In this document: piece by piece, positions 23,587-32,416 of the stretch
Layout of the letters: each line of letters starts with the position of its first letter
How positions within the stretch are numbered: the stretch's first letter is position 1
DNA from: PALSA-1006 sp041660815
Lineage (GTDB): Bacteria; Pseudomonadota; Gammaproteobacteria; Burkholderiales; Gallionellaceae
DNA: 64,000 nucleotides
Direction of reading: 5' to 3'
Assembly (NCBI GenBank): GCA_041660815.1
Contig: JBAZVN010000010.1
Span: 90,589-154,588 of the forward strand
Translations under genes and position numbers: made by a program
The notes under the pieces: model-generated
Told to the model about the DNA's origin: nothing
The model's input: only the letters and a program-made list of their open reading frames with translations
The model's database searches: none

Positions 23587-25155
23587 TTACTTCTTTTTTC
23601 GGCTTTCACTCGGTTCGGCTTTCCGAGAGTCTTGCACCATCAGTAACAACTGTCCGCCTTGCAAGGTCTGCGGATCTCCGCTGGATAGATGGCTTTGGGC
23701 GACCAGTAGGTTATAGGTCATGCCGTCTTCACGACCCAGAATTTTGGTGATGTCGATGACGCCAGAAGATTCTTCATCGTTGGTAAGAGAGGCATCCACA
23801 CCTATGTCGCCGAATAGGGTGACATCGAAGCTGGCCAGTTTGACCATTGATCCGTCGGCGGGGTTGTACTTCCATATTTTGCCATTGTGCTGGTTGTCGC
23901 CGACGTCTTCTTGCAGAATGAGAGTGCCGTCTGCGTTAACGGTCATGTTGTCCAGCATCTGGTAGTCGCCTTTGGTATTGCTGCCATCCAATAACATTTC
24001 GAGGGTGCCGCCAAGCTCCGGTTTAGAGGAGTTGACGAAGTTGAGTGCCCACAGGCGCGAACGTCCGATCTGTCCGGGTTTGATGTCCGTGTTGCGGTCG
24101 CTATCTTTGCCTGCATCCATCTGGTCGGTGGTGACGAAGAAGTAGCGGTTGCGATCTTTTGTGTCCCAAGCGCCATCTTCCGGACGCAGGAATTTGGTGC
24201 TGACCGAATTGCTCGCATCTGCTCCGGCAAGTAGCTTGAAGTTGCCGGAATAGTTTCCTTTGGCGTTGAGGGTAAGGCCGAGCCCGGCATCGATGGCGCG
24301 TGTCTCCGGCAATCCGCCATGCACCGCGATGCGGTAGAGAGTGCCGCCTATCAGTCCGGATTTTTCAATATCGTTGCCTGTCTTGCGCTTTTTTCCGACG
24401 TAGACATAAACGCCATTGCTGCCGCCATCCGCATTGCCGATCACCACTGTCTTGTCGCCGGAGTAGGGATTGGCCAGTAAGTTTTCCCAAGCGCCGTTCG
24501 CGCCGATTGTCCAAGGCAAGACGTAAGAGAACCCTTTTTGCGGTCCAGTGACCATATGTGCCAGTCCGCGCTGGTAGGTGGGGGCATCTTCTTCGCCGTT
24601 CAGATAGATGCGATGCCGGGTACCTTTGCCTGATGCCTTGTTGAAGAAGGCGCTAGTGGCGGCGAGATCCGCCGAGCAGAAGCGGGCGAATGAATTCGTT
24701 TGGCCTAATGGACCATTTTCCGGGACTGCGAGCCATGCGCCAGTGGCGGCATCTTGCTGATAGATGTTTTTCATTAGATCGCTGCCCGAGATGACTTTTA
24801 GGCTGCGTTTTTCGAATACCCATGCCGAGATGAAAGCGCCTTTGCCCCCGTGCGTGCGTTTGATTCCGAGCGGGATGTTTGTGCCCTTTTCGGTAGGAAT
24901 TTCGTGGTTCATCAGCACGGTAAATGTGCCGTTATTATTGTCGTATGCCCCAAGGCCATCGGGGATGCCTGTCATTGTGTAGCCGTTGACGCTGTCGCCT
25001 GCAGTGAGGATAGCGGTAAATCCGATGCCGGGTGCGATAGCTTGCAGATAGGGTGTTTTGGAACTGCTCGATCCATGGTCGGCAGCTTGGGCGTTCATCG
25101 TTACAAGCGCTAAAGCACCCAAGACAAATGCCGCACTACGATTTTTCGAGTACAT
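23587..25155 (-). CDS. PhoX-like (DUF839) exported protein
   Basis: 522 residues with a Sec signal (cleavage near NAQAAD). The sequence has beta-propeller character and PhoX-type segments: YDNNNGTFTVLMNHEIP, RIYLNGEEDAPTYQRGLAHM, FLRPEDGAWDTKDRNRYFFV, LDNMTVNADGTLILQEDVGD and GKIWKYNPADGSMVKLASFD. PhoX enzymes are Ca2+/Fe3+-dependent alkaline phosphatases exported by Tat; this protein has no twin-arginine motif, so metal loading or substrate may differ. Many DUF839 proteins annotated this way have no shown phosphatase activity. It is convergent with the msrB fusion gene. Confidence 0.75.
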   Translation of the reverse strand: MYSKNRSAAFVLGALALVTMNAQAADHGSSSSKTPYLQAIAPGIGFTAILTAGDSVNGYTMTGIPDGLGAYDNNNGTFTVLMNHEIPTEKGTNIPLGIKRTHGGKGAFISAWVFEKRSLKVISGSDLMKNIYQQDAATGAWLAVPENGPLGQTNSFARFCSADLAATSAFFNKASGKGTRHRIYLNGEEDAPTYQRGLAHMVTGPQKGFSYVLPWTIGANGAWENLLANPYSGDKTVVIGNADGGSNGVYVYVGKKRKTGNDIEKSGLIGGTLYRIAVHGGLPETRAIDAGLGLTLNAKGNYSGNFKLLAGADASNSVSTKFLRPEDGAWDTKDRNRYFFVTTDQMDAGKDSDRNTDIKPGQIGRSRLWALNFVNSSKPELGGTLEMLLDGSNTKGDYQMLDNMTVNADGTLILQEDVGDNQHNGKIWKYNPADGSMVKLASFDVTLFGDIGVDASLTNDEESSGVIDITKILGREDGMTYNLLVAQSHLSSGDPQTLQGGQLLLMVQDSRKAEPSESRKKK

Positions 25156-25333
25156 ATATGAAACTCCTTGCTTTGAAATGGCGTCGTTATATTCGACAAT
25201 AATTTAGAACAGTTTACGCGGCAAAGATGACAGCACCATGTCGGAGTGGAAATGCGAATATTTTAGTTGAAATATTTGTTTCTTATTTCTCAGCTAAAAT
25301 TCGGCCATCGTAAAATCTCATGAAGGTGCAACT

Positions 25334-25690
25334 ATGAATCTGGCTGAATTGTTTCGTCACGCGACTGATCTGAAAACACTTGCTGCGGGACAGTTTTTGT
25401 TCAAGGAAGGTGATTCGGGTGATCTGATGTATGTCCTGATGACGGGAGTTGCGGAGATACAAGTTCACGGTCGAGTGATGGAGCGTGCCGAGGCAGGCGC
25501 TATTCTGGGTGAGATGGCGATGATAGACGATGCGCCGCGCTCGGCGGCCGTCGTGGCTCAGAGCGATTGCACGCTGTTGCCCATTGGGCGGGAGCGCTTC
25601 CAGTTCCTTATCCAGCAGACACCGAACTTTGCATTGCATGTAATGCGCGTGATGGCGGGTCGATTACGGGCGACCGACGCGATCTTGTAA
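25334..25690 (+). CDS. stand-alone cyclic nucleotide-binding domain protein
   Basis: 118 residues consisting of one cNMP-binding domain: LAAGQFLFKEGDSGDLMYVL, the phosphate-binding cassette AGAILGEMAMIDDAPRSAAV (with the conserved Gly-Glu and Arg-Ser), and a C-terminal helix. No HTH or other effector is attached, so it must act by binding a partner. An adenylate cyclase-hemerythrin gene lies 1.7 kb away on the other strand; a cAMP link between them is only a suggestion. Confidence 0.88.
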   Translation: MNLAELFRHATDLKTLAAGQFLFKEGDSGDLMYVLMTGVAEIQVHGRVMERAEAGAILGEMAMIDDAPRSAAVVAQSDCTLLPIGRERFQFLIQQTPNFALHVMRVMAGRLRATDAIL

Positions 25691-26032
25691 TTCGGTGAAG
25701 TAAACCTCCAGCTATGCCGGGGGATCGTTACTGAGATCTATGGCTGCATCGAGCTTGTTCCGCAGTATTTCTTGAGGCATCACTGGTGCCCCCCCCCGCA
25801 CCCCGAGCAGTTCTACGGTTTCATCGGCCTGTTGCTCGGCACGCTGCTCGCCATCGCATTCCTCCCCACGTGTTAAGAGTAACAATCGGGAACAAACTGC
25901 GGGATAATAGCCGGGGATTGACCACGGTTTTTTAGCCCTCAACCTTTTGCGGCTTTGGCATATGAGGCAGGATCGATATCCTCTTCGCCTGTTTTTTCAG
26001 CGTATAGATTATGAGTGTTTTTTGGAGACATA
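25691..26032. other. intergenic stretch without recognisable gene; C9 tract
   Basis: 342 bases between the CNBD gene and the NlpC/P60 gene. A 76-codon minus-strand frame (25712-25942) has no known motif and no good start context. A run of nine C residues (25789-25797) is unusual for this window. Nothing else is recognised. Confidence 0.5.
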
Positions 26033-26593
26033 ATGAACAAATGTCAAATAGCGCGCAACATGCTTTTTGCTTTGACGGTATTTTCGATCGGCTCTGCCAG
26101 TGCAGTTGAACTTGATAGTCTGGTGATTACGGAGACGCTTGAAAGTGCCATGCCGCAAAATATTCCCGGTGAGAATGAGTCATCGGAATTAACGGAGCGT
26201 GCCGGCATACAGAATATTTTGCAGTACGCATTGAGCCATGAAGGTAAGCCCTACCGACGAGGCTCATCCAGCCCCGAAATCGGTTTTGACTGTAGCGGAT
26301 TTGTGCGTCACGTATTTGAACAAATTGGCGGGCTTTCCTTGCCGCATAACGCGCAGGCCATCAGCAAAATTGGCACTCTGGTAAGCAAGGCGGAGCTGAT
26401 TCCCGGGGATATTGTATTTTTCCATCGTGCGAAAAAAGCCATCACTCATGTTGGAATTTACATGGGAGATAACCAATTTATTCATGCATCAAGCAGGCAG
26501 ACAGGGCGCGTTATGGTCTCCAATCTTTCGGATCGATATTGGGTTAAACATTATTCCTTGGCGCGCCGTCTGGAATTGCGGGATATACGATGA
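26033..26593 (+). CDS. NlpC/P60 cysteine peptidase, exported
   Basis: 186 residues from ATG 26033 (TTGGAGAC before it), with a Sec signal ending near ASAVE. The C-terminal catalytic domain shows FDCSGFVRHVFEQIG (catalytic Cys), ELIPGDIVFFHRAKKAITHV (His) and GIYMGDNQFIHASSR (second His), the triad of NlpC/P60 gamma-D-Glu-diamino acid endopeptidases. It probably cleaves peptidoglycan stem peptides in the periplasm. Its stop overlaps the next gene by four bases. Confidence 0.92.
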   Translation: MNKCQIARNMLFALTVFSIGSASAVELDSLVITETLESAMPQNIPGENESSELTERAGIQNILQYALSHEGKPYRRGSSSPEIGFDCSGFVRHVFEQIGGLSLPHNAQAISKIGTLVSKAELIPGDIVFFHRAKKAITHVGIYMGDNQFIHASSRQTGRVMVSNLSDRYWVKHYSLARRLELRDIR

Positions 26594-26784
26594 AATATAA
26601 ACATTTTAAAGGCGGCATTTACGAAGTCATTTGCGAGGCCAAGCTTGAATCAGATCCCACCATGATGATGGTTATATACAAATCCGCTGACGGCGCAATT
26701 TGGGCAAGACCCCGCGCTATATTCTTTGAATGTGTCGAGCACGAAGGCAAGACCGTGCAGCGGTTTTCACCTATTGATGGTTAA
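26590..26784 (+). CDS. DUF1653-like small protein
   Basis: 64 residues: YKHFKGGIYEVICEAKLESD, MVIYKSADGAIWARPRAIFF and VQRFSPID match the DUF1653 pattern (a small beta-rich domain, YKHFKGxxYxV start). Function unknown. ATGA overlap with the NlpC/P60 gene indicates one transcript. Confidence 0.82.
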   Translation: MKYKHFKGGIYEVICEAKLESDPTMMMVIYKSADGAIWARPRAIFFECVEHEGKTVQRFSPIDG

Positions 26785-26790
26785 ATAAAT

Positions 26791-27108
26791 ATGGATTTTT
26801 TGAGTTTATCGGGCTTGATATTATCGGTGCTGCTTGGCTGGTTCTGGCTTAATAGTATTAGTATTTTGGAGATTGCCCGAAATGCGGCCAAGCAGACTTG
26901 TGCCAATGCCAAAGTGCAATTTTTGGATGATACGGTTGCCGGCGTTAGCCTGAAATTATCCCGGGATAAATTGGGCCGCAGGGTATTGCGGCGCACGTAT
27001 CGATTTGAATTCAGCGAGACGGGAAATACGCGAATTGAGGGGCAGGTGGTCATGTCGGGTAATACAGTCGAATCGGTAACGATGGACCCCTACCTCATGC
27101 TGGAGTAG
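26791..27108 (+). CDS. DUF3301 membrane-anchored protein
   Basis: 105 residues. One N-terminal membrane segment (LSGLILSVLLGWFWLN) is followed by a soluble domain with IARNAAKQTCANAKVQFLDD, LKLSRDKLGRRVLRRTYRFE and a beta-rich end, the DUF3301 pattern common in beta- and gammaproteobacteria. Function unknown. It is the third gene of the operon starting at 26033. Confidence 0.85.
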   Translation: MDFLSLSGLILSVLLGWFWLNSISILEIARNAAKQTCANAKVQFLDDTVAGVSLKLSRDKLGRRVLRRTYRFEFSETGNTRIEGQVVMSGNTVESVTMDPYLMLE

Positions 27109-27117
27109 TTGCCAAGA

Positions 27118-27345
27118 ATGAATACTTTTCTGTCTCGTATTTTTAACTGGTTAAAGCCACAGGATAATCTGCCGGTTGAAATTCAGCGTGCCCGGCAATT
27201 GATCAAGGCTATTGATGCGGGTGGTATTCCGCTTGATCCGTCAAGGATTGTCAGAATTGCGCAAGACCTTGGGCTCGAAGTACCAAGAAATGCACGAATG
27301 GAAGTCACTATTGAGCGAATTCGCAGGGCCTTGAAACGCTGCTGA
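27118..27345 (+). CDS. conserved small protein
   Basis: 75 residues from ATG 27118: LSRIFNWLKPQDNLPVEIQR, ARQLIKAIDAGGIPLDPSRI, VRIAQDLGLEVPRNARMEVT. It is basic, mostly helical and cytoplasmic. I recognise the pattern from proteobacterial hypotheticals but know no function. It ends the operon and is convergent with the cyclase gene, six bases apart. Confidence 0.7.
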   Translation: MNTFLSRIFNWLKPQDNLPVEIQRARQLIKAIDAGGIPLDPSRIVRIAQDLGLEVPRNARMEVTIERIRRALKRC

Positions 27346-27351
27346 ACCGGG

Positions 27352-28740
27352 TTAGATCGCTTTTGCGTTCTGCAAAAAGCGCGTCATGTGACGATCGGCC
27401 TTGGTGGCGTGGGAAGAAAACCAGTCGAGCAGGAGTAATTCAGTGCGGAACGATAGATAGCGCGGATCATCCGTCCCGGATAAGCTTCTTTTTTCCAGAT
27501 CATGAAAATTTTCAATGAAACGTTTGTGCTCCAGCATGTGGCTTTCGCTGAACGGATACTTGGTTTCCTGCATCAGGTTTTCTTCAATAAGAAAAATATT
27601 TCTGGTGTGTTCATTTAGGAATGCAAAAATATTCCGGAATCCAGAGGTATTGCCTTGTTTTACTTGTGAAATAAATTGATTGATTTGTTCCAGCAATTTG
27701 CGGTGGGCAACATCCAGCGGTGCCAACCCGGTCAGGAAATCATCTTTCCAGGTTAGCCCGATATCCAGTTCGCCGGTGCTCAAGTGTTGTGCGGTGGCCT
27801 GATATTCGTAACAACGCTCCAGATAAATATGCGCCGGGATATCGTTGGGCGCGAGCTCCACGCATTTTTTAAGCAATTCCATCGCGCGCGGAATTTCTTT
27901 CAGGTGATAAAAAGCGATGGCCTCATCGAACAGGGGTTGGCAGGCCAATTTGCTGCTGCGTAATTCAGCCGGATCATTGTCAAATACCTCGAAAACTGAC
28001 AGCGGCTGGGACTTTCCTTTCACGCGAATGCGATCCAGAAAACGAATATTGTATTTGCCCGGGTTGGGCAAATCGTAGAGGGTGTTTTGGCTGATGATGA
28101 GCGGAGCATGGTAAGTTTTGGTGGCTTCTTCCAGCCGTGCGGTGAGATTGACGGCATCGCCGATCACGGTACTGTCCATGCGATTAATCCCGCCCACGGT
28201 GCCAATCATCACCATGCCGGTATTCAGCCCGATGCCGATTTGAATGGGAATGTAACCGGCGCGAACACGTCCCGCGTTGTAAAAATTTAATCGTTCCAGC
28301 ATGGCGACTGCGCCACTCACCGCATCGTCCGCGCCATGTGCAAACAAGGCCATGATGGCATCGCCGATATATTTGTCGATGATGCCGCGATGTTTGCTGA
28401 TCACCGGTTCCATCTGGCTGAGATAGGAGTTGATGAACTCGAAATTTTCGGCGGGTGTCATCGATTCGGAGAGCGGGGTGAAGTCGCGAATGTCGGTAAA
28501 CATAATCGTCATTTTACGTTCGACCTGATCGCCCAGCTTAACGTCAACAATACTTTTTACTTCCAGAAGATTAAGCAGTTGATGGGGGACGAGACGCCCG
28601 TAGGCAATTTCAGTTTGTTGCAGCAGTGTTAACGCTTGTTGATGGGCGTGTATAACCTTGTGCAGAATATCCTGTACACCGTCAACATTGGGCGCAACAG
28701 ACGATGCATCGGCGTCTGTTAATGGGCTTTCATCATTCAT
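27352..28740 (-). CDS. class III adenylate cyclase fused to a variant hemerythrin domain
   Basis: 462 residues. The cyclase domain (about 70-265) has both metal Asp (FTDIRDFT and KYIGDAIMALF), the substrate-selecting Lys (DKYIGD) and Asp (MDSTVIGDAVN), and the transition-state Arg in NLTARLEE, so it should make cAMP. A TPR-like helical linker (about 270-320) follows. The C-terminal hemerythrin domain has ligands at His346, Glu386, His401, His405, His444 and Asp449, with spacings close to known hemerythrins. The position expected to hold the second His (382) is Ile. The diiron site may be altered, or tuned to sense oxygen or redox state. Cytoplasmic; no membrane segment. Confidence 0.88.
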   Translation of the reverse strand: MNDESPLTDADASSVAPNVDGVQDILHKVIHAHQQALTLLQQTEIAYGRLVPHQLLNLLEVKSIVDVKLGDQVERKMTIMFTDIRDFTPLSESMTPAENFEFINSYLSQMEPVISKHRGIIDKYIGDAIMALFAHGADDAVSGAVAMLERLNFYNAGRVRAGYIPIQIGIGLNTGMVMIGTVGGINRMDSTVIGDAVNLTARLEEATKTYHAPLIISQNTLYDLPNPGKYNIRFLDRIRVKGKSQPLSVFEVFDNDPAELRSSKLACQPLFDEAIAFYHLKEIPRAMELLKKCVELAPNDIPAHIYLERCYEYQATAQHLSTGELDIGLTWKDDFLTGLAPLDVAHRKLLEQINQFISQVKQGNTSGFRNIFAFLNEHTRNIFLIEENLMQETKYPFSESHMLEHKRFIENFHDLEKRSLSGTDDPRYLSFRTELLLLDWFSSHATKADRHMTRFLQNAKAI

Positions 28741-28788
28741 GCGCCACTCCGAATATTCTTTTTACGAGGCACGGGGTGATATTTCCGG

Positions 28789-29454
28789 TTATGTTTGCAG
28801 GTATGGCAGGAGCTCAAGCGGCGCTGCGATAATGCCGCTAGCCTGCCATAAATCAAGATCTGTATTTGGTGCAATATAGCCGAATCCCGCGATAATTCCG
28901 CGCATATTGGCGGCATTGGCCGCATCCATGTCACGTTTGTCATCGCCCATGTAAATGCAATTTAACTCATTGATTTTTAAGATATTCTTTGCGTGCAATA
29001 ACGGCATGGGATGCGGTTTTGCATGGGCGCAAGTATCGCCACTGACCAGGCAGGCCGCGCGTGTTGCATAGCCCAAGGCCTGCATTAAAGGTATGGTAAA
29101 CCGGTGCGGTTTGTTGGTGACAATCCCCCACGGCAAATTCCGCCGCTCGATTTCGTCGATTAATTCGGCCATGCCGGGAAAGAGTCGGGTGTGTTCGCAA
29201 ATATGCGTGGCGTAAAAATCGAGAAATTGCTCGCGCAGCGCGGCAAAGCCGGGATCCGCTTCGGTGATGCCAAAACCTACGCCCAGTAAACCGGCAGAAC
29301 CATGTGATGCTTGCGGACGCAGAATTTCCATCGGTAACGGGGGTAATTGATGTAAGCCGCGCACGTGATTAAGCGCGGCAGCCAAGTCGGGCGCGGTATC
29401 GGCAAAGGTGCCGTCGAGGTCAAACAGGACGGCTTCACACACAAAATTAGTCAC
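28789..29454 (-). CDS. HAD phosphatase, Gph/MupP type
   Basis: 221 residues of HAD subfamily IA: motif I DLDGTFADTAPDL (Asp12, Asp14), motif II IVTNKPHRF, Lys in HAKPHPMPLLHA and motif IV YMGDDKRDMDAA. It is usually named phosphoglycolate phosphatase. The 8-base overlap with ubiG recalls Pseudomonas, where the ubiG-adjacent HAD enzyme is MupP, an N-acetylmuramate-6-phosphate phosphatase of cell-wall recycling. Either function is possible; nagZ is also in this window. Confidence 0.88.
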   Translation of the reverse strand: MTNFVCEAVLFDLDGTFADTAPDLAAALNHVRGLHQLPPLPMEILRPQASHGSAGLLGVGFGITEADPGFAALREQFLDFYATHICEHTRLFPGMAELIDEIERRNLPWGIVTNKPHRFTIPLMQALGYATRAACLVSGDTCAHAKPHPMPLLHAKNILKINELNCIYMGDDKRDMDAANAANMRGIIAGFGYIAPNTDLDLWQASGIIAAPLELLPYLQT

Positions 29455-30142
29455 GGCGGCAGGCCACCATGTAATTTACGTCGGTATCTTTGCCCAGTGA
29501 ATACACTTTATTCAGCGGGTTGTAGCTCAGGCCGATGAGGTCATTGACGTTCAATTGGGTGTTGCGGCAATACTGCGCCAATTCGGAAGGCTTGATAAAT
29601 TTGGCGTAATCGTGTGTGCCGCGCGGCAGCATGCCCAGTAGGTATTCCGCGCCGATGATCGCCAGCAGATAGGATTTTGGATTGCGATTCAAAGTTGAGA
29701 AAAATACGTGCCCCCCCGGCTTAACCAGAGTTGCACACGCGCGCACCACGCTTGCCGGATCGGGAACATGTTCCAGCATTTCCATGCAGGTAACCACGTC
29801 ATATTGGCCGGGGCGTTCGGCAGCCAGGGCTTCCACTGCAATATTGCGGTATTCGACTTGTTTTCCGCTTTCCAACAGATGCAGTTTAGCCACTTGCAGG
29901 GGTTTTTCGCCCAGATCAATTCCCGTCACGATTGCGCCCAAGCCAGCCATGCTCTCGGATAAAATTCCGCCGCCGCAACCGACATCCAATACTGCTTTGC
30001 CGGAAATGGGAACCATTTCATTGATGTATTTCAGGCGCAACGGATTAATTTCATGCAACGGTTTGAATTCGCTGTTGGCATCCCACCAGCGGTGGGCAAG
30101 CAGATTAAATTTCTCTATTTCAAGCAGATCGGCGTTGGACAT
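29447..30142 (-). CDS. ubiG: ubiquinone biosynthesis O-methyltransferase UbiG
   Basis: 231 residues, with NLLAHRWWDANSEFKPLHEI at the start, SAM motif VLDVGCGGGILSESM, EMLEHVPDPASVV and FFSTLNRNPKSYLLAIIGAE, all diagnostic of UbiG. It methylates the two hydroxyl groups in coenzyme Q synthesis (demethyl-UQ and 2-polyprenyl-6-hydroxyphenol steps), associated with the inner membrane. It is the first gene of a two-gene operon with the overlapping HAD phosphatase gene. Confidence 0.97.
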   Translation of the reverse strand: MSNADLLEIEKFNLLAHRWWDANSEFKPLHEINPLRLKYINEMVPISGKAVLDVGCGGGILSESMAGLGAIVTGIDLGEKPLQVAKLHLLESGKQVEYRNIAVEALAAERPGQYDVVTCMEMLEHVPDPASVVRACATLVKPGGHVFFSTLNRNPKSYLLAIIGAEYLLGMLPRGTHDYAKFIKPSELAQYCRNTQLNVNDLIGLSYNPLNKVYSLGKDTDVNYMVACRRD

Positions 30143-30577
30143 GGCGGTTATTTATATTTATAGGTTAGGCAGACAATGTAACAAATTGGGGCAAGTAGCA
30201 AAAGCCAGTGGATACAAATTTATTTTAAAAACAACAAACTAAGCCACAGAGATCACAGAGGACACAGAGAAAACCAAAGCAGCTCTTGGTTTATTATATT
30301 TGCCCAACAGGCGAAGAGAAAATCGACTGTGAATTTTTGTTTCTCCTCCGTGGGCTCTGTGTTCTCTGTGGCAAATGCTTTCTCTTGATTTGTGAATTTT
30401 ACACAATTTTAGAGGCGCCCTCGGGGCAACTTTATGGAATAATCGCGCAATGCGCAGCATGCTTCATAATAAATAAACCGGCCTGGACTCATTCCGCAAA
30501 TATTCGCCAAGTTGATACGCTTCTGTACTGATAAAACTCCCGACCTGAAATGAACCTGATTGTCTTGAAAATTTCCA
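30143..30577. other. intergenic region between ubiG and recO holding an inverted repeat
   Basis: 435 bases with divergent promoters for ubiG (minus) and recO (plus) presumed but not identifiable with confidence. Its centre is taken up by the inverted repeat at 30243-30372; no supported gene is seen. Confidence 0.6.
30243..30372. repeat. imperfect long inverted repeat (MITE-like)
   Basis: The left arm (30243-30273) begins GCCACAGAGATCACAGAGG; the right arm (30341-30372) on the other strand begins GCCACAGAGAACACAGAGC. The arms flank about 67 bases. This CACAGAG-rich palindrome is a widely dispersed type of non-coding repeat in environmental proteobacteria. It may be a miniature mobile element; no target-site duplication is clear. 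Confidence 0.65.
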
Positions 30578-31309
30578 ATGAATTCAAGTAGTAAGAATAG
30601 AATCCAAGACGAACCTGCGTTTGTGTTGCACAATTATCCATTCCGCGAGACCAGTTTGGTGCTGGAAATATTTAGCCGCCAATACGGTCGCGTTCCTTTG
30701 GTGGCAAGAGGGGCAAGACGCCCTAAATCCGCAATGCGCGGATTGTTGATGAGTTTTCAACCCTTGGAATTAAGTTGGTTTGGTAAAAATGAATTGCGCA
30801 CTTTGCACAGTGCGGAGTGGCAGGGCGGGCAGCCGCAGCTTCAGGGAACCGCGCTGATGTGCGGATTTTATTTGAACGAGTTACTGCTTAATTTAACCGC
30901 ACGGGATGACCCGCATGAGCAGTTGTTCGATTATTATCGGCACACCTTGCAGCGCTTGGTCCATGAAGAAGATCACGCGGCTACTTTGCGCTGCTTTGAA
31001 AAACATCTGCTGCAAGAATTGGGCTATGCCTTACTACTGGAGCGCGAGGCGCTAAGTGGCAAAGCCATTGATGCAGGCGAACAATACCGTTATATTTTGG
31101 AGCGCGGTGCGGTGTTGGACGAGGCCGGTGTCGGGCAGGGTTTGCCGGTTGCCGGACAGACTTTGTTGGATATCGCGGCGGACGATTACACTAATCTTAA
31201 TAGTGCAAGGCAGGGCAAGCAGCTCATGCGTATGCTGTTGAACCACCATTTGGGCGGCGTTGTATTGCATACCCGGGAATTGATAAAGGATTTGAAAAAA
31301 TATGATTAA
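30578..31309 (+). CDS. recO: DNA repair protein RecO
   Basis: 243 residues. The N-terminal OB-fold (EPAFVLHNYPFRETSLVLEI, FSRQYGRVPLVARGARRPKS) is followed by a helical domain with GFYLNELLLNLTARDDPHEQ, the RecO pattern. RecO binds SSB and ssDNA and loads RecA with RecR in gap repair. Its 3' end overlaps pdxJ by eight bases; recO-pdxJ-acpS-nagZ is a conserved order in beta- and gammaproteobacteria. Confidence 0.96.
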   Translation: MNSSSKNRIQDEPAFVLHNYPFRETSLVLEIFSRQYGRVPLVARGARRPKSAMRGLLMSFQPLELSWFGKNELRTLHSAEWQGGQPQLQGTALMCGFYLNELLLNLTARDDPHEQLFDYYRHTLQRLVHEEDHAATLRCFEKHLLQELGYALLLEREALSGKAIDAGEQYRYILERGAVLDEAGVGQGLPVAGQTLLDIAADDYTNLNSARQGKQLMRMLLNHHLGGVVLHTRELIKDLKKYD

Positions 31310-32036
31310 GCTTGGATTGAATATTGACCATGTTGCCACCTTGCGCCAGGCGCGCGGAGCCCGTTATCCCAATCTGGTTCGCGCAGCGCTAGTCTGCGAA
31401 GAGGCGGGCGCGGATGCAATTACCATTCATCTGCGCGAAGATCGTCGCCACATTCAGGATGCCGATGTGGCGGTGTTGCGCGGTATGCTGCAAACGCGCA
31501 TGAATCTGGAATGCGCGGTGACCGAAGAGATGATCAATTTGGCGTTAAAAACCAAACCGCATGACATTTGTCTGGTTCCGGAAAAACGCGAAGAGTTGAC
31601 CACCGAAGGCGGTTTGGATGTGGTGAAATATTTTGCGGAAGTGCAACGCGCCACACAACGCTGCAGTGATGCGGGCATTCGCGTTTCCCTGTTTATCGAC
31701 GCGGACGAACGGCAACTGGATGCCGCCGCAAAAGCCGGTGCGCCGGTGGTGGAAATTCATACCGGAAAATATGCCGATGCCGATAGCGTGCCCGAACGGG
31801 CCGCAGAATTGGCACGTATCCGGCATGCCGTTGATTACGCACACTCGTTGGGGCTACAAGTGAATGCCGGTCATGGTTTAAATTATCATAATGTGCAACC
31901 TATTGTTTTAATTGACTATATTGAAGAGCTAAATATCGGGCATGCCATCATTGCCGAAGCAGTGTTCATTGGCTTGGAGCAGGCGGTTAAAAATATGAAG
32001 TGTTTGCTTAATCCGGGTTATGGACGCAACGCATGA
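31302..32036 (+). CDS. pdxJ: pyridoxine 5'-phosphate synthase PdxJ
   Basis: 244 residues: IKLGLNIDHVATLRQARGAR, ITIHLREDRRHIQDADV, CLVPEKREELTTEGGLDV, VEIHTGKYAD and NAGHGLNYHNVQPI, covering the phosphate-binding and catalytic segments of the TIM barrel. It condenses 1-deoxyxylulose 5-phosphate with 3-amino-1-hydroxyacetone phosphate in de novo vitamin B6 synthesis. It overlaps acpS by four bases. Confidence 0.98.
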   Translation: MIKLGLNIDHVATLRQARGARYPNLVRAALVCEEAGADAITIHLREDRRHIQDADVAVLRGMLQTRMNLECAVTEEMINLALKTKPHDICLVPEKREELTTEGGLDVVKYFAEVQRATQRCSDAGIRVSLFIDADERQLDAAAKAGAPVVEIHTGKYADADSVPERAAELARIRHAVDYAHSLGLQVNAGHGLNYHNVQPIVLIDYIEELNIGHAIIAEAVFIGLEQAVKNMKCLLNPGYGRNA

Positions 32037-32416
32037 TTGCGGGTATCGGTACCGACATCGTCAGTGTAGTGCGCATCGAGGCTGCGCTGGCGCGACACGG
32101 TGCCGCATTTGCCCGTAAAATTTTGAGCGCGGATGAGCTTCTGGAATATGCCACTCAGGCGCAACCGGCGCGCTTTTTGAGCAAACGTTTTGCCGCCAAG
32201 GAAGCGTTTGCCAAGGCGACCGGCCACGGCTTGAGACATCCGGTTTCCTTGCATAACATTACGGTGAGCCATGATGAATTGGGTAAGCCGGTATTTGTGT
32301 TTGCGCCAGAGCTGGCAGAATTTATGCAAAAATCAGGGCTAACAAAGCATCATCTAAGCATCAGTGATGAGCGCGATACTGCGGTGGCATTTGTAGTTTT
32401 GGAAGGAGAAAATTAA
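32033..32416 (+). CDS. acpS: holo-[acyl-carrier-protein] synthase
   Basis: 127 residues with the Mg2+ ligands in GIGTDIVSVVRIE (Asp) and FLSKRFAAKEAFAKATG (Glu), and the conserved ISDERDTAVAFVVLE. AcpS transfers phosphopantetheine from CoA to apo-ACP. The stop TAA shares one base with the nagZ ATG. Confidence 0.97.
   Translation: MIAGIGTDIVSVVRIEAALARHGAAFARKILSADELLEYATQAQPARFLSKRFAAKEAFAKATGHGLRHPVSLHNITVSHDELGKPVFVFAPELAEFMQKSGLTKHHLSISDERDTAVAFVVLEGEN

Noticed and set aside
22848..23609. 253-codon minus-strand frame opposite the msrB fusion
   Set aside because: Antisense of a gene with clear thioredoxin and MsrB motifs.
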